Shown here piece by piece: positions 32,720 through 41,098 of a DNA stretch of 43,224 bases. The stretch covers positions 1-43,224 of the forward strand of contig JACQQX010000041.1 in the NCBI GenBank assembly GCA_016206805.1, read 5' to 3'. The first letter of the stretch is position 1, and every line of letters starts with the position of its first letter. Below the pieces are notes generated by a model. It searched no databases. It saw only the letters and a program-made list of their open reading frames with translations, and was not told where the DNA came from. The stretch comes from Candidatus Omnitrophota bacterium (GTDB taxonomy: Bacteria; Omnitrophota; Gorgyraeia; 2-02-FULL-51-18). The position numbers were made by a program, and so were the translations under genes.

Positions 32720-33987
32720 TGTTCGCGGATCTTGTCTGGGCCACTCCTTTTGCCGTGCTGTTGGGTTCAATTGCCGTCCTTCCGCTTACCCATAAACATT
32801 TTTGGGAGAAGAATTATCATTTCATCGCTCTGGGCCTGGCGGTGATCGTCGCGCTCCATTATCTTCTGGGTCTCAAAAACGCCTCGCCCCTTCTCCATAC
32901 GGCACACGAATACTTCAGTTTTATCGCCCTCATCGGGTCGCTGTACATTGTGGCCGGCGGAATTCATATCAACGTCAAGGGTGAGGCCACGCCACTAGTG
33001 AACTGTGTATTTCTTTTAATCGGCGCGGTCCTGGCCAATTTCCTAGGCACCACCGGCGCCTCCATGGTGCTCATTCGCCCCTGGATTCGCATGAATAAAT
33101 ACCGCCTGACGGCATTTCATATCGTTTTTTTCATTTTCATCGTCAGCAATATCGGAGGAGGACTCACCCCTATCGGCGATCCTCCGCTTTTCTTAGGCTA
33201 TTTAAGAGGCGTGCCGTTTTTTTGGGTCCTGGAAAAGGTGTGGATGATATGGCTTTTAGGTTTGGGGCTGGTGTTGTTCATTTTTTATTGCCTGGACATC
33301 CGCAATTTTAAAAAAGCGCCGGCTCAAATCCGGCAAAAGGAAACCGGCGGCGGAGAACAGTGGCGCTTTGGCGGCAGTCACAATGTGTTTTTTCTTTTGA
33401 TGATTCTGGGATCGGTTTTTATCAATAATCCCCCCTTCCTGAGGGAGCTCATCATGATTGCCGCGGCTATCTTGTCTTACAAAACCACGCCGCGACCGGT
33501 TCATGAGGCCAATGATTTTAGTTTCGCTCCGATCCGCGAAGTGGCCATTCTCTTCGCGGGGATTTTTGTGACTATGCTGCCGGCGCTGGAGTGGCTTGAA
33601 CATAACGCCGGCGCCATCGGCATCCAGACGCCGGGACAGTTTTATTGGGGGTGCGGGATCCTGTCCAGCGTGCTGGACAATGCGCCAACCTATCTCAACT
33701 TTTTAAGCGCGGCCCTGGGACTTTTTGGATCAGGTGACGGCTCCCATTCGGTTTCCGCGCTGCTGGCCAATCACCCTATTTACGTCCGCGCCATCAGCGT
33801 AGCGGCGGTCTTTTTCGGCGCCATGACCTACATCGGGAACGGCCCCAATTTCCTAGTCAAGTCCATCGCCGACCACTCCAAAGTAAAAACCCCCAGCTTC
33901 TTCGGCTACGTCCTCTGCTACAGCCTCCCAGTTCTCCTGCCCGTCTTCACCCTAATCTGGTTCCTGTTCTTCCGAGTTCCAAACTAA
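32719..33987 (+). CDS. NhaD/CitMHS_2-type sodium:proton antiporter family protein
   Basis: Polytopic membrane protein of 422 residues with about 11-12 hydrophobic segments. SNIGGGLTPIGDPPLFLGYL (around 150) and LSSVLDNAPTYLNFL (around 315) are the paired half-repeat signatures of the ion-transporter (ArsB/NhaD) superfamily. It overlaps nuoN by one base, so it is translated with the complex I genes. A Na+/H+ exchanger tied to complex I would link proton pumping to sodium gradients; substrate direction is inference from the family. Confidence 0.85.
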   Translation: MFADLVWATPFAVLLGSIAVLPLTHKHFWEKNYHFIALGLAVIVALHYLLGLKNASPLLHTAHEYFSFIALIGSLYIVAGGIHINVKGEATPLVNCVFLLIGAVLANFLGTTGASMVLIRPWIRMNKYRLTAFHIVFFIFIVSNIGGGLTPIGDPPLFLGYLRGVPFFWVLEKVWMIWLLGLGLVLFIFYCLDIRNFKKAPAQIRQKETGGGEQWRFGGSHNVFFLLMILGSVFINNPPFLRELIMIAAAILSYKTTPRPVHEANDFSFAPIREVAILFAGIFVTMLPALEWLEHNAGAIGIQTPGQFYWGCGILSSVLDNAPTYLNFLSAALGLFGSGDGSHSVSALLANHPIYVRAISVAAVFFGAMTYIGNGPNFLVKSIADHSKVKTPSFFGYVLCYSLPVLLPVFTLIWFLFFRVPN

Positions 33988-34370
33988 GCTAGTTTTCACA
34001 CTTACTTGTGAATTCAATCGCTAGTTTGCTCCGGCAGGGCATCCTGTCCGGCGGACGCACTTTGGGAACGGTTGCGTCTGGCGGTAACGAAGCCCGCATC
34101 GGTATTCGGTGACGGTGACGCCAAGGTCTGGACCGCAACACGTTACCGATAGACGATACGGGCTTCGTTACCGCAACCGAAGTTGGGGACGGTTCCTTTT
34201 TGGCCTAAAAGTGCCAGGTGTTGATTGCAATTGGCTTATCGATGAATTCACACTTATCAATGTGCGGTGCTCCGGGTGGGTGTCCACTTTATCGGGGTAA
34301 GTCCAACGCGTCCCCCAGGGGGACACCCACCCGGAGCTCACATGCGATGGAATTCAGAGACTTAAGGCGG
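33988..34370. other. Palindrome-rich intergenic region
   Basis: No gene is supported in these 383 bases. Seen: a partial hairpin CCGGCAGGGCATCCTGTCCGG (34042 onwards); 16-base perfect arms at 34081-34096 and 34159-34174 (GGTAACGAAGCCCG / CGGGCTTCGTTACC); a half copy of the family D element (34185-34221); 17-base perfect arms at 34269-34285 and 34321-34337 (CTCCGGGTGGGTGTCC). GAATTC-centred inverted stretches at 34008-34020 and 34240-34251 may bound an insertion. The hairpins lie between two convergent transcription units and could terminate both, but no U-tract is evident. Confidence 0.7.
34185..34221. repeat. Half copy of family D repeat
   Basis: GGGGACGGTTCCTTTTTGGCC then TAAAAGTGCCAGGTGT; one mismatch from the arm of the full element at 36775-36866. 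A solo arm suggests deletion of the partner or independent spread of single units. Confidence 0.85.
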
Positions 34371-35270
34371 TTAAAGCTTCGAGTCGTTGCGGGAGATGGT
34401 GGTTACGGTGTTGGCCTTCATAGACGGGATGAGGAGTTCGTTTTTTTTGCGGTCGTAGGCAATGTCGGTTGGGGTGGTGAGGCCTTTGAGGAATGTGGTT
34501 AGCGGGCCACGGCCCATGCGTTCGATTTTGTAAATTTCTCCCATCTCGAAACTGGATACATACAAATTGCCCTCACGGTCATAATCCATCCCATCCAGCC
34601 CCTTCAACCCTTTTTTCAAGATATGAATGCCGCCGAACGAGTCGATTTCCAAAATCATTCCCGGATCAAAAGTGGCCACCATGAGATTTTTGGAACGGGG
34701 ATTCACCAAAAGTCCGTTGGGCCGACTCAAAAGCGGTCCACCTTTATAGACCGTCACTTCATACGCTTTTTTAGGCTTAATTTTAAAAATACGATTGGCA
34801 AACATGTCCGTCACGTAAAGATCGCCTTCGGCATCCAGCGCCAGATCGTTTAAGAATTTCACATGATGCTTGGAAAGATCGACAATAGCCGTCAGCTTCT
34901 GGCTTTTTTTATTGAAGACTTTGATGGTATCGATATCGGCGACAAACAACTCGTTTCCCGATAGCGCCAATCCTTTAGGCGAATGGAGAATCGCGTCCCC
35001 TTTTTTACCGCCAATGAACTTCTGGATCACGATGTTGCCGCTGGAGCTGATTTTGGAAATATACCCATTGCTGTCTTTTTCGGTGGGGCTGCCGGCCAGA
35101 TTGGAAACGTAATACGAACCATCTTCGGGATCCACCACCATGCTTTCCGGCGAGTCAAATTTGGAGAGGGTAAATGCCAAAACCATGCAGGGAACGGCCA
35201 TCCACCCCATTGTCATTCCGATCGAAGCGAGGAATCTTGCGGAGCCAGGTCTCATAACCAAAGGCCTCAT
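34371..35270 (-). CDS. SMP-30/NHL-type beta-propeller protein, probably exported
   Basis: After an N-terminal hydrophobic stretch (MAVPCMVLAFTLS), about six blade-like repeats follow, with recurrent D-x-E-G-x-LYV(S/T) motifs (LALDAEGDLYVTDMFANRI, YDREGNLYVSSFEMGEI). This resembles SMP-30/gluconolactonase or NHL propellers; substrate unknown. I take the ATG at 35270, because an extended TGTTATAAT lies just upstream and would give a leaderless message. Residues about 11-22 (SARFLASIGMTM) come from a family A repeat (35211-35239), so starts at 35216 or 35201 are also possible. It lies just downstream of rlmI. Confidence 0.75.
   Translation of the reverse strand: MRPLVMRPGSARFLASIGMTMGWMAVPCMVLAFTLSKFDSPESMVVDPEDGSYYVSNLAGSPTEKDSNGYISKISSSGNIVIQKFIGGKKGDAILHSPKGLALSGNELFVADIDTIKVFNKKSQKLTAIVDLSKHHVKFLNDLALDAEGDLYVTDMFANRIFKIKPKKAYEVTVYKGGPLLSRPNGLLVNPRSKNLMVATFDPGMILEIDSFGGIHILKKGLKGLDGMDYDREGNLYVSSFEMGEIYKIERMGRGPLTTFLKGLTTPTDIAYDRKKNELLIPSMKANTVTTISRNDSKL
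35211..35239. repeat. Short family A repeat in the beta-propeller signal region
   Basis: TGTCATTCCGATCGAAGCGAGGAATCTTG, as at 601 and elsewhere. Read through in frame by the 5' end of the propeller gene. Confidence 0.75.
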
Positions 35271-35276
35271 AGCCAA

Positions 35277-35282
35277 ATTATA
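35277..35282 (-). promoter_or_regulatory. Minus-10 element upstream of the propeller gene
   Basis: Minus strand TGTTATAAT, inside the end of rlmI. The distance from TATAAT to the ATG is seven bases, the same as at nuoA. No good -35 box was found. Confidence 0.4.
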
Positions 35283-36474
35283 ACAAAGAAGTGACAGAAA
35301 ATAAAAACCCCTTGAGATAATAAGTTTCCGGAATGAACGGATTGATGGGATGGTCCGCCGATTGCTTAAAAAATCGGATTATTTTAAGGGTTTTTCGGGC
35401 ATCATGCGCCGCGGAAAGCGAAGACTTTAAAAGCAGCGTGTCGTCAATATGATAGGAGCAGGAAAAAACAGCCAGAAGTCCGTCGGGTTTTAGGATTTTC
35501 ATTGAGCGGAGGAGAATTTCTTTATAGCCCGACAAAGCGCCTTCAATCGCGTCCTTTTTCTTCACAAAAGAAGGAGGGTCGAGAATCACAAGGTCAAATT
35601 TTCGACCTCCTTTTTCCATGGCCTTGAGCTCATCAAAAACATTGGCCGCTTTAAAAACCAATTGGTCTGCCGCCAGCCCATTGAGCTCCCTATTCTTTTC
35701 AGCTTTGCGCAGCGCCTCTTCCTGGATATCCACCCCCAGCACTTTCGCGCCGGACGAAGCCAGGTGCAACCCAAATCCCCCTTCATAACAAAATGCGTCA
35801 AGAACATCGCCTTTGATTCCCAAGCTCGCCAGATAAAATCGGTTTTCCCTTTGATCGAGATAAAGACCTGTCTTATGCCCACCCATGTCCACGCCATAAC
35901 GGATCTTCCCTTCCCGGACAGTGATCGGGCCTTCGGCCGGTTCCCCCACCCATCCGGTTCGAAATTCCAGCCCCTCGATCTTCCGTGAGAACGCGTCACT
36001 TTTCTCATAAATGGCATAGCCGGGCATGAGTTGACGCAAAGCCCCAAACACCCCTTCCCTCAAAACTTCCATTCCCGCCGTTAAAATCTGGACACAAAAA
36101 ATCTTGCCGTATACATCAATGATAAGCCCCGGCAATCCGTCCGCCTCGCTCGACACCAAGCGATAGGCATCCGTGTCGGCAACCCAACACCTCCGGTAAG
36201 CAAGCGCTTCTTGCAACTTGGTTTCCAGAAAATCCCGGCCAATAGCAATGTCCTGGCGGGAAAGAATACGGGTGGTTATTTCCGAACGGCTATTGAAGTA
36301 ACCGGTGCCAAGGTATCGTCCCGAAGCGGTGAGAATCCGGACAAGCTCCCCCGGCTGGGGGTTCCCGGAAACCTGGGCGATTTGGCTGCGGTAAATCCAG
36401 GGGTGCCAGAGATAAGCCTGGTCCCTCCCGGCCCGCTTGAGGGTAACAACTTTGGCGGGATTATTTGCTGTCAA
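35278..36474 (-). CDS. rlmI: 23S rRNA (cytosine-C5)-methyltransferase, RlmI-type
   Basis: An N-terminal PUA domain (about 1-75, LKRAGRDQAYLWHPWIYRSQ) is followed by a central EEHEE-type region and a class I SAM-methyltransferase. GGHKTGLYLDQRENR, LDAFCYEGGFGLHLA, LDPPSFVKKK and FSCSYHID, with the putative catalytic Cys, are visible. 398 residues, as RlmI. The start is TTG at 36474, overlapping the HTH gene by 14 bases. RlmI methylates 23S rRNA C1962 in E. coli; the name is by family. Confidence 0.9.
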   Translation of the reverse strand: MTANNPAKVVTLKRAGRDQAYLWHPWIYRSQIAQVSGNPQPGELVRILTASGRYLGTGYFNSRSEITTRILSRQDIAIGRDFLETKLQEALAYRRCWVADTDAYRLVSSEADGLPGLIIDVYGKIFCVQILTAGMEVLREGVFGALRQLMPGYAIYEKSDAFSRKIEGLEFRTGWVGEPAEGPITVREGKIRYGVDMGGHKTGLYLDQRENRFYLASLGIKGDVLDAFCYEGGFGLHLASSGAKVLGVDIQEEALRKAEKNRELNGLAADQLVFKAANVFDELKAMEKGGRKFDLVILDPPSFVKKKDAIEGALSGYKEILLRSMKILKPDGLLAVFSCSYHIDDTLLLKSSLSAAHDARKTLKIIRFFKQSADHPINPFIPETYYLKGFLFSVTSLL

Positions 36475-36670
36475 TTTTATTGACGAGGTGGGCGTCCAGG
36501 AGGTCTTTTTTGCTGCGCCATCTGCCGCCGATTTTAAAACCGGGGAGAACCCCCTTTTTGAGCCACCGATAAACCGTCATCTCATGAACGCCGAGGTATT
36601 TGGCAATCTCCTTGGTCGTCATGATCTGTGTGCGCTCTGGTCTTTTAACCTCGGCTCCATTGGTTTGCAT
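36461..36670 (-). CDS. Small excisionase-type HTH DNA-binding protein (copy 1)
   Basis: 69 residues. MTTKEIAKYLGVHEMTVYRW then LKKGVLPGFKIGGRW is the MerR/excisionase-type winged HTH (HTH_17). ATG at 36670 with AAGGAG eight bases upstream and a strong promoter behind it. It shares the order RxERTQIMTxKE(I/V)AKYLGVHxMTVYR with the protein at 42986. Head gene of the rlmI operon; a local regulator is the likely role, the target unknown. Confidence 0.85.
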   Translation of the reverse strand: MQTNGAEVKRPERTQIMTTKEIAKYLGVHEMTVYRWLKKGVLPGFKIGGRWRSKKDLLDAHLVNKIDSK

Positions 36671-36706
36671 CGTCTTCTCCTTATTAAATTAATACAATCT
36701 ACAATA

Positions 36707-36734
36707 AGTATACATAATAATTACTATTTGTCAA
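36707..36734 (-). promoter_or_regulatory. Strong promoter of the HTH-rlmI operon
   Basis: Minus strand TTGACA (36729-36734), 16-base spacer, extended -10 TGTATACT with TATACT at 36707-36712. The surrounding AT-rich run includes TATTATGTATAC, a possible operator for the HTH protein. Confidence 0.8.
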
Positions 36735-36774
36735 CTTATCTAATCAAAATTAATCAATAGCACACATCTGGAAA

Positions 36775-36866
36775 GGGGACGGTTCCTTTTTGGCCCAAAA
36801 GTGCCAGGTGTCAAGGGAGGCTTAACAGAACACCTGGCACTTTTGGGCCAAAAAGGAACCGTCCCC
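36775..36866. repeat. REPIN-like perfect palindrome (family D)
   Basis: Two perfect 37-base arms (36775-36811, 36830-36866) around an 18-base loop. It lies between the end of the metal-efflux genes and the rlmI operon promoter and could also act as a terminator hairpin. Confidence 0.93.
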
Positions 36867-36885
36867 ATGTAATACGTATTAAAAG

Positions 36886-37959
36886 TTAGAATAGCTGGTT
36901 GGCGATGTAGCCTAGGAGGAGGGTTTGGGGGATGGCGATGATGGGGATCCATAGGGCTGTTTTTCGGCCGACGTTGGCCCAGATAAGGCCTATTTCCGTG
37001 TAATCGGTGACTACCCCCGCCATCAGAAAAACGAACGCATTTCCATAGGCATGCGTTTGGCGGTAGATTTCAAAAGCCAGTGGCGTGGTGCCCTCGGAAC
37101 AGACTTCCAGGATAGTCGCCAGGCCCAGTGTGGCAAATAGGCCCCCTATCGAAGGACCCATAAACTGATGAAAAAAAGTAGAGGGAATGAAAGCGGCCAT
37201 CAAGCCTGAAAGGGTGATTCCGATCAAGATCCACCAGAGCACCATATCCGCCAAAGCAACAGTCCCCTTTCCTATTCCTCGGATATCTTCCCACACCCGC
37301 TCTCTGGTGAGACGATAATCACGAATCCGCCTGGCCATGTCCTGAACGATTGAAAAATTTTCACTGACCTGGACGGTGTTTTTGTTGGCTTCGACCAGAC
37401 CCTTCTCTTCCAGAAACTGAAACGCGACACCCGTAGTGAACGCGATGGCCAGCGCGCCCAAAATAATATAAAGCGCCTTCAGCCCAAAAAAGCCGAATAA
37501 GATAAAAGTGATCGGCAGATTGGCCCATGGACTGGCCAGAAGAAAACTCACGACAACCGGTGTCGAAGCGCCTTTGCGGTGAAGCTCGATAGCCAGCGCG
37601 ATAATCCCGTGGCTGCAAACACTCATCAAAAACCCGAGCAACACCGACAATCCCACGGTTCGTTTTTTCTTCCGGGCCAGCATCCGGCTGAAATATTCCT
37701 GTGGGATAAAGTGCTCCACCATCCCTCCGATCACAAGACCCAAAACGATCAACAAACCGATTCGGCTCACATAAAGGAAAAAAGTGCTGCGAAATGTTTC
37801 AAGCGCCGTCACAAAATACGACGCGCCAATCAGCAGCGCCACCACGCAAACAGTGATAAAGGTCTTATCCGTCCAAAACCTTCTTTTTTTAGACGTCTGG
37901 CAGCAAGCGCTGGAAGGATGCTCAGGATGATGCAATGGATTTCCTCTTCCATAAGGCAT
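36886..37959 (-). CDS. DUF318/ArsP-type permease, metal-efflux associated
   Basis: About eight to ten hydrophobic segments in 357 residues. Two half-repeats carry CSHGIIALAIELHRKGASTP and EVCSEGTTPLAFEIYR, which are typical of the PF03773 permease family (ArsP and Cu/Zn efflux relatives). The soluble N-terminus has HHPEHPSSACCQTSKK, a possible metal-binding tag. ATG at 37959, overlapping the cusA end by 38 bases. The cargo is inferred from the cusBA context, not shown. Confidence 0.75.
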   Translation of the reverse strand: MPYGRGNPLHHPEHPSSACCQTSKKRRFWTDKTFITVCVVALLIGASYFVTALETFRSTFFLYVSRIGLLIVLGLVIGGMVEHFIPQEYFSRMLARKKKRTVGLSVLLGFLMSVCSHGIIALAIELHRKGASTPVVVSFLLASPWANLPITFILFGFFGLKALYIILGALAIAFTTGVAFQFLEEKGLVEANKNTVQVSENFSIVQDMARRIRDYRLTRERVWEDIRGIGKGTVALADMVLWWILIGITLSGLMAAFIPSTFFHQFMGPSIGGLFATLGLATILEVCSEGTTPLAFEIYRQTHAYGNAFVFLMAGVVTDYTEIGLIWANVGRKTALWIPIIAIPQTLLLGYIANQLF

Positions 37960-40900
37960 AAACCGGCGGGTACACTAAAAGCTCCATCACAAAACTAGTC
38001 AAAAGCCCGCCAATCATCGGCGCGGCGATACGCTTCATCAAATCCGCCCCCGTCCCCATCGACCACATGATGGGCATCAAACCCATCATCGCCGCCATCA
38101 CAGTCATTAGTTTGGGCCGGATACGCTTAACGGCTCCATGGATAATGGCTTCTTCGAGATCTTGGGCGGTTTTCATTTTTCCCGCTTTCACGGCATCCTG
38201 ATAGGCCAAGTCCAGATAAAGCAGCATAAAAACCCCCGTTTCCGCGTCCAGTCCCATGAGGGCAATCATTCCCACCCACGTGGCGATAGAAACATTATAC
38301 CCGAGAATAAACAGTAACCAAATGGCCCCGACCAGCGAAAACGGCACCGCCAGAAGCACGATGCCTGTCTTGATCCAGGATTTGGTGTTCAAATAAAGGA
38401 GCAGCATGATGAGAAGAATCGTGATAGGCACGATCACTAAAAGCCTTTGCTTCACCCGGTTCATATTTTCATATTGGCCGCTCCACACCAGATACGTGCC
38501 TTTGGGCACCGAAATGGAACTTTCCACCAGTTTTTTGGCTTCTTTCACATAGCCGCCCACGTCCCGGCCCGCCACATCCACGTACACATAACCGGTCAAC
38601 CGCCCATTTTCATCCCGAATCATCGCGGGCCCTTGGACAATTTGGAGATCAGCGATGTGGGAAAGCGACACTTGCGCGCCCAAAGGGGTTTGAACCAATA
38701 CGCGACCGAGGCTTTCCAAATCATCCCGGAAATCCCGGGCATAACGCACATTCACCGAATAGCGCTCGCGCCCTTCCACGGTCGTCGAGATACTCTCGCC
38801 TCCGATGGCCGTCATGATCACGGCGTTGGCGTCTTCCACGCTCAACCCATACCGCGCCAGCTCTTGCCGCTTCAATGTAAAATCCAGAAAATAACCCCCC
38901 GTGACTCGTTCGGCAAAAATACTCCGGGTTCCGCGGACATTTTTAAGAGCCGCTTCAATTTCAAGGCCGGTTTTCTCGATTTGATGGAGATCATCCCCAT
39001 GGATCTTGATGCCGATCGGAGTGCGAATGCCCGTCGAAAGCATATCGATGCGGTTTTTGATCGGCATCGTCCAGGCATTGGTCACGCCGGGGATTTGAAG
39101 CTTCTGGTCCATTTCGTCGATGAGCCGGTCATAATCAAGCCCCCGACGCCACTGGCTTTTAGGCTTCAAAATAACCGTTGTTTCCATCATAGAAAGCGGA
39201 GCCGGGTCGGTCGCGGTCTCGGCGCGGCCCGCTTTCCCGAACACTCGCTCCACCTCTGGGAAACTCTTCAGAATCTTATCCTGTGTTTGCATCAGCTGTT
39301 GCGCTTGGGCCACCGAAATACCCGGAAGCGTTGTGGGCATGTAAAGAATCGCCCCTTCATTTAAAGGCGGCATGAATTCAGATCCCAGTTGAAAATAAAA
39401 CGGAATGGTTAAAATAAACACCAGCGCCGCGCCAATCATCGTGGTCTTTGGAAAGCGCAGGGTCCAGCGGACAACCGGTTCATACACACGGAAAAGCTGC
39501 CGGCTCACCGGATGTTTTTCCTCAGGATGATATTTTCCCACGCAAAGGGTGGTCGCCAAACGCGACAAAAATTTGGGCCGGAATGAAAAGGGCTCCATCC
39601 TGGAAAAAGACATGCGAAGCGCGGGGTCCAGAGTCACCGCGAGTAACGCCGCGATCGCCATCGCGATATTTTTACTCAATGCCAGCGGCTTAAATAACCG
39701 TCCCTCCTGATCCACCAGCGTAAAAATCGGCATGAAAGCCACCGCGATCACCAAAAGTGAGAAAAAGACAGAAGGCCCCACCTGTTTTAAAGCGTCCAAA
39801 CGCACGGCATGATAATCCCCTTTTCCGCCCGAGGATTGCCATTTCTCCAGTTTATTGTAGGCATTCTCCACCTCCACAATCGCGCCATCCACCAGCACGC
39901 CAATGGAAATGGCAATACCGGCCAGCGACATGATGTTGGAAGTAATCCCCATGCGGTACAGCGGAATAAAAGCCAGGAGCACCGCGATCGGGATGGTGAT
40001 AATGGGAATAATGGCCGAAGGCACATGCCAGAGAAAAATGAGAATCACGGCGCTCACGATAATCATTTCCTCGATCAGCTGATGTTTCAGCGTGTCGATC
40101 GATCGCTCAATCAATTCCGAGCGGTCATAAACGGGGATGACCTCCATGCCTTCGGGCAGCGTGCGCTTGAGGTCTTCCAGCCGCTCTTTCACATCACGGA
40201 TGACATTGAGCGCATTTTCATGGTAACGCATGATGACAATCCCGCCCACCGCGTCGCCCTCCCCGTCCAAATCGGAAATCCCCCGGCGGATATCGGGCCC
40301 GATCATCACCGTCGCCACGTCTTTTATCAGTAAAGGCGTTCCTTTCGCGTCGGAACGGATTACGATATTTTCAAAGTCGCTGACCGATCGGGCATAACCC
40401 CGTCCGCGGATCATGTATTCGGCGCCGGATAATTCAATAAGCCTGCCCCCTACTTCGCTATTGCCCTTCCTCACGGCATCCGCCACTTCCGTAATCGAAA
40501 TTCCATAAGCAAAAAGCTTATTGGGGTCCAGCTGAATCTGATACTGCTTTTGAAACCCGCCGATCGAAGCGACTTCCGATACGCCGGGCACGGATTGGAT
40601 GGCGTAACGCAAATTCCAATCTTGATAACTCCGCAGCGCTTCAAGACTGTGTTTTCCGGTGCGGTCGATAAGAGCGTACTGGTACACCCAGCCCACTCCG
40701 GTGGCATCAGGCCCAAGCTCCGTTTTCACCCCCTCCGGCAGACTTGGCTGAATTTTGGAGAGGTATTCCAGCACACGGCTGCGCGCCCAATACACATCCG
40801 TCCCGTCCTCAAAAATCACGTAAACATATGAAAAACCAAAATCAGAAAGCGCCCGCACGTCCTTGACGCGGGGCACGCCCAAAAGGGAGCTCACAATGGG

Positions 40901-41098
40901 GTAAGTGACCTGGTCTTCGATAATGTCGGGGCTTCTATCCCAGCGGGAATAGACGATGACTTGTGTATCGGATAGATCCGGGATCGCGTCCAGCGGGATG
41001 TTCTTAAGGGAATGCAGTGAAAGCAGGATCGCCGCGCCCGTGATAAAGAAAACTAAAAAACGGTTCCGGCTTGAAAATTCGATCAGTTTTTCAATCAT
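37922..41098 (-). CDS. cusA: CusA-type heavy-metal RND efflux pump
   Basis: Inner-membrane RND transporter of about 1058 residues. NIPLDAIPDLSDTQVIVYS near the start, GVLVDGAIVEVENAY (TM4 Asp), and GLDAETGVFMLLYLD (TM10) carry the relay residues. The methionines of the Cu/Ag site in CusA appear conserved in the contexts LYMPTTLPGIS, TDPAPLSMMETT and NRIDMLSTGI. ATG at 41098 (MIEKLIEF) has GGAG upstream and overlaps cusB by eight bases. Substrate Cu(I)/Ag(I) is favoured by those methionines; Zn/Co/Ni is less likely. Confidence 0.93.
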   Translation of the reverse strand: MIEKLIEFSSRNRFLVFFITGAAILLSLHSLKNIPLDAIPDLSDTQVIVYSRWDRSPDIIEDQVTYPIVSSLLGVPRVKDVRALSDFGFSYVYVIFEDGTDVYWARSRVLEYLSKIQPSLPEGVKTELGPDATGVGWVYQYALIDRTGKHSLEALRSYQDWNLRYAIQSVPGVSEVASIGGFQKQYQIQLDPNKLFAYGISITEVADAVRKGNSEVGGRLIELSGAEYMIRGRGYARSVSDFENIVIRSDAKGTPLLIKDVATVMIGPDIRRGISDLDGEGDAVGGIVIMRYHENALNVIRDVKERLEDLKRTLPEGMEVIPVYDRSELIERSIDTLKHQLIEEMIIVSAVILIFLWHVPSAIIPIITIPIAVLLAFIPLYRMGITSNIMSLAGIAISIGVLVDGAIVEVENAYNKLEKWQSSGGKGDYHAVRLDALKQVGPSVFFSLLVIAVAFMPIFTLVDQEGRLFKPLALSKNIAMAIAALLAVTLDPALRMSFSRMEPFSFRPKFLSRLATTLCVGKYHPEEKHPVSRQLFRVYEPVVRWTLRFPKTTMIGAALVFILTIPFYFQLGSEFMPPLNEGAILYMPTTLPGISVAQAQQLMQTQDKILKSFPEVERVFGKAGRAETATDPAPLSMMETTVILKPKSQWRRGLDYDRLIDEMDQKLQIPGVTNAWTMPIKNRIDMLSTGIRTPIGIKIHGDDLHQIEKTGLEIEAALKNVRGTRSIFAERVTGGYFLDFTLKRQELARYGLSVEDANAVIMTAIGGESISTTVEGRERYSVNVRYARDFRDDLESLGRVLVQTPLGAQVSLSHIADLQIVQGPAMIRDENGRLTGYVYVDVAGRDVGGYVKEAKKLVESSISVPKGTYLVWSGQYENMNRVKQRLLVIVPITILLIMLLLYLNTKSWIKTGIVLLAVPFSLVGAIWLLFILGYNVSIATWVGMIALMGLDAETGVFMLLYLDLAYQDAVKAGKMKTAQDLEEAIIHGAVKRIRPKLMTVMAAMMGLMPIMWSMGTGADLMKRIAAPMIGGLLTSFVMELLVYPPVYALWKRKSIASS

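Noticed and set aside
34042-34062. Rho-independent terminator after the antiporter gene
   Set aside because: The stem has a bulge and no T-run follows, so it is recorded only as a hairpin in the gap.
38447-39364. 305-codon plus-strand frame opposite cusA
   Set aside because: Shadow of the CusA coding sequence, with His/Arg/Pro-rich antisense composition.
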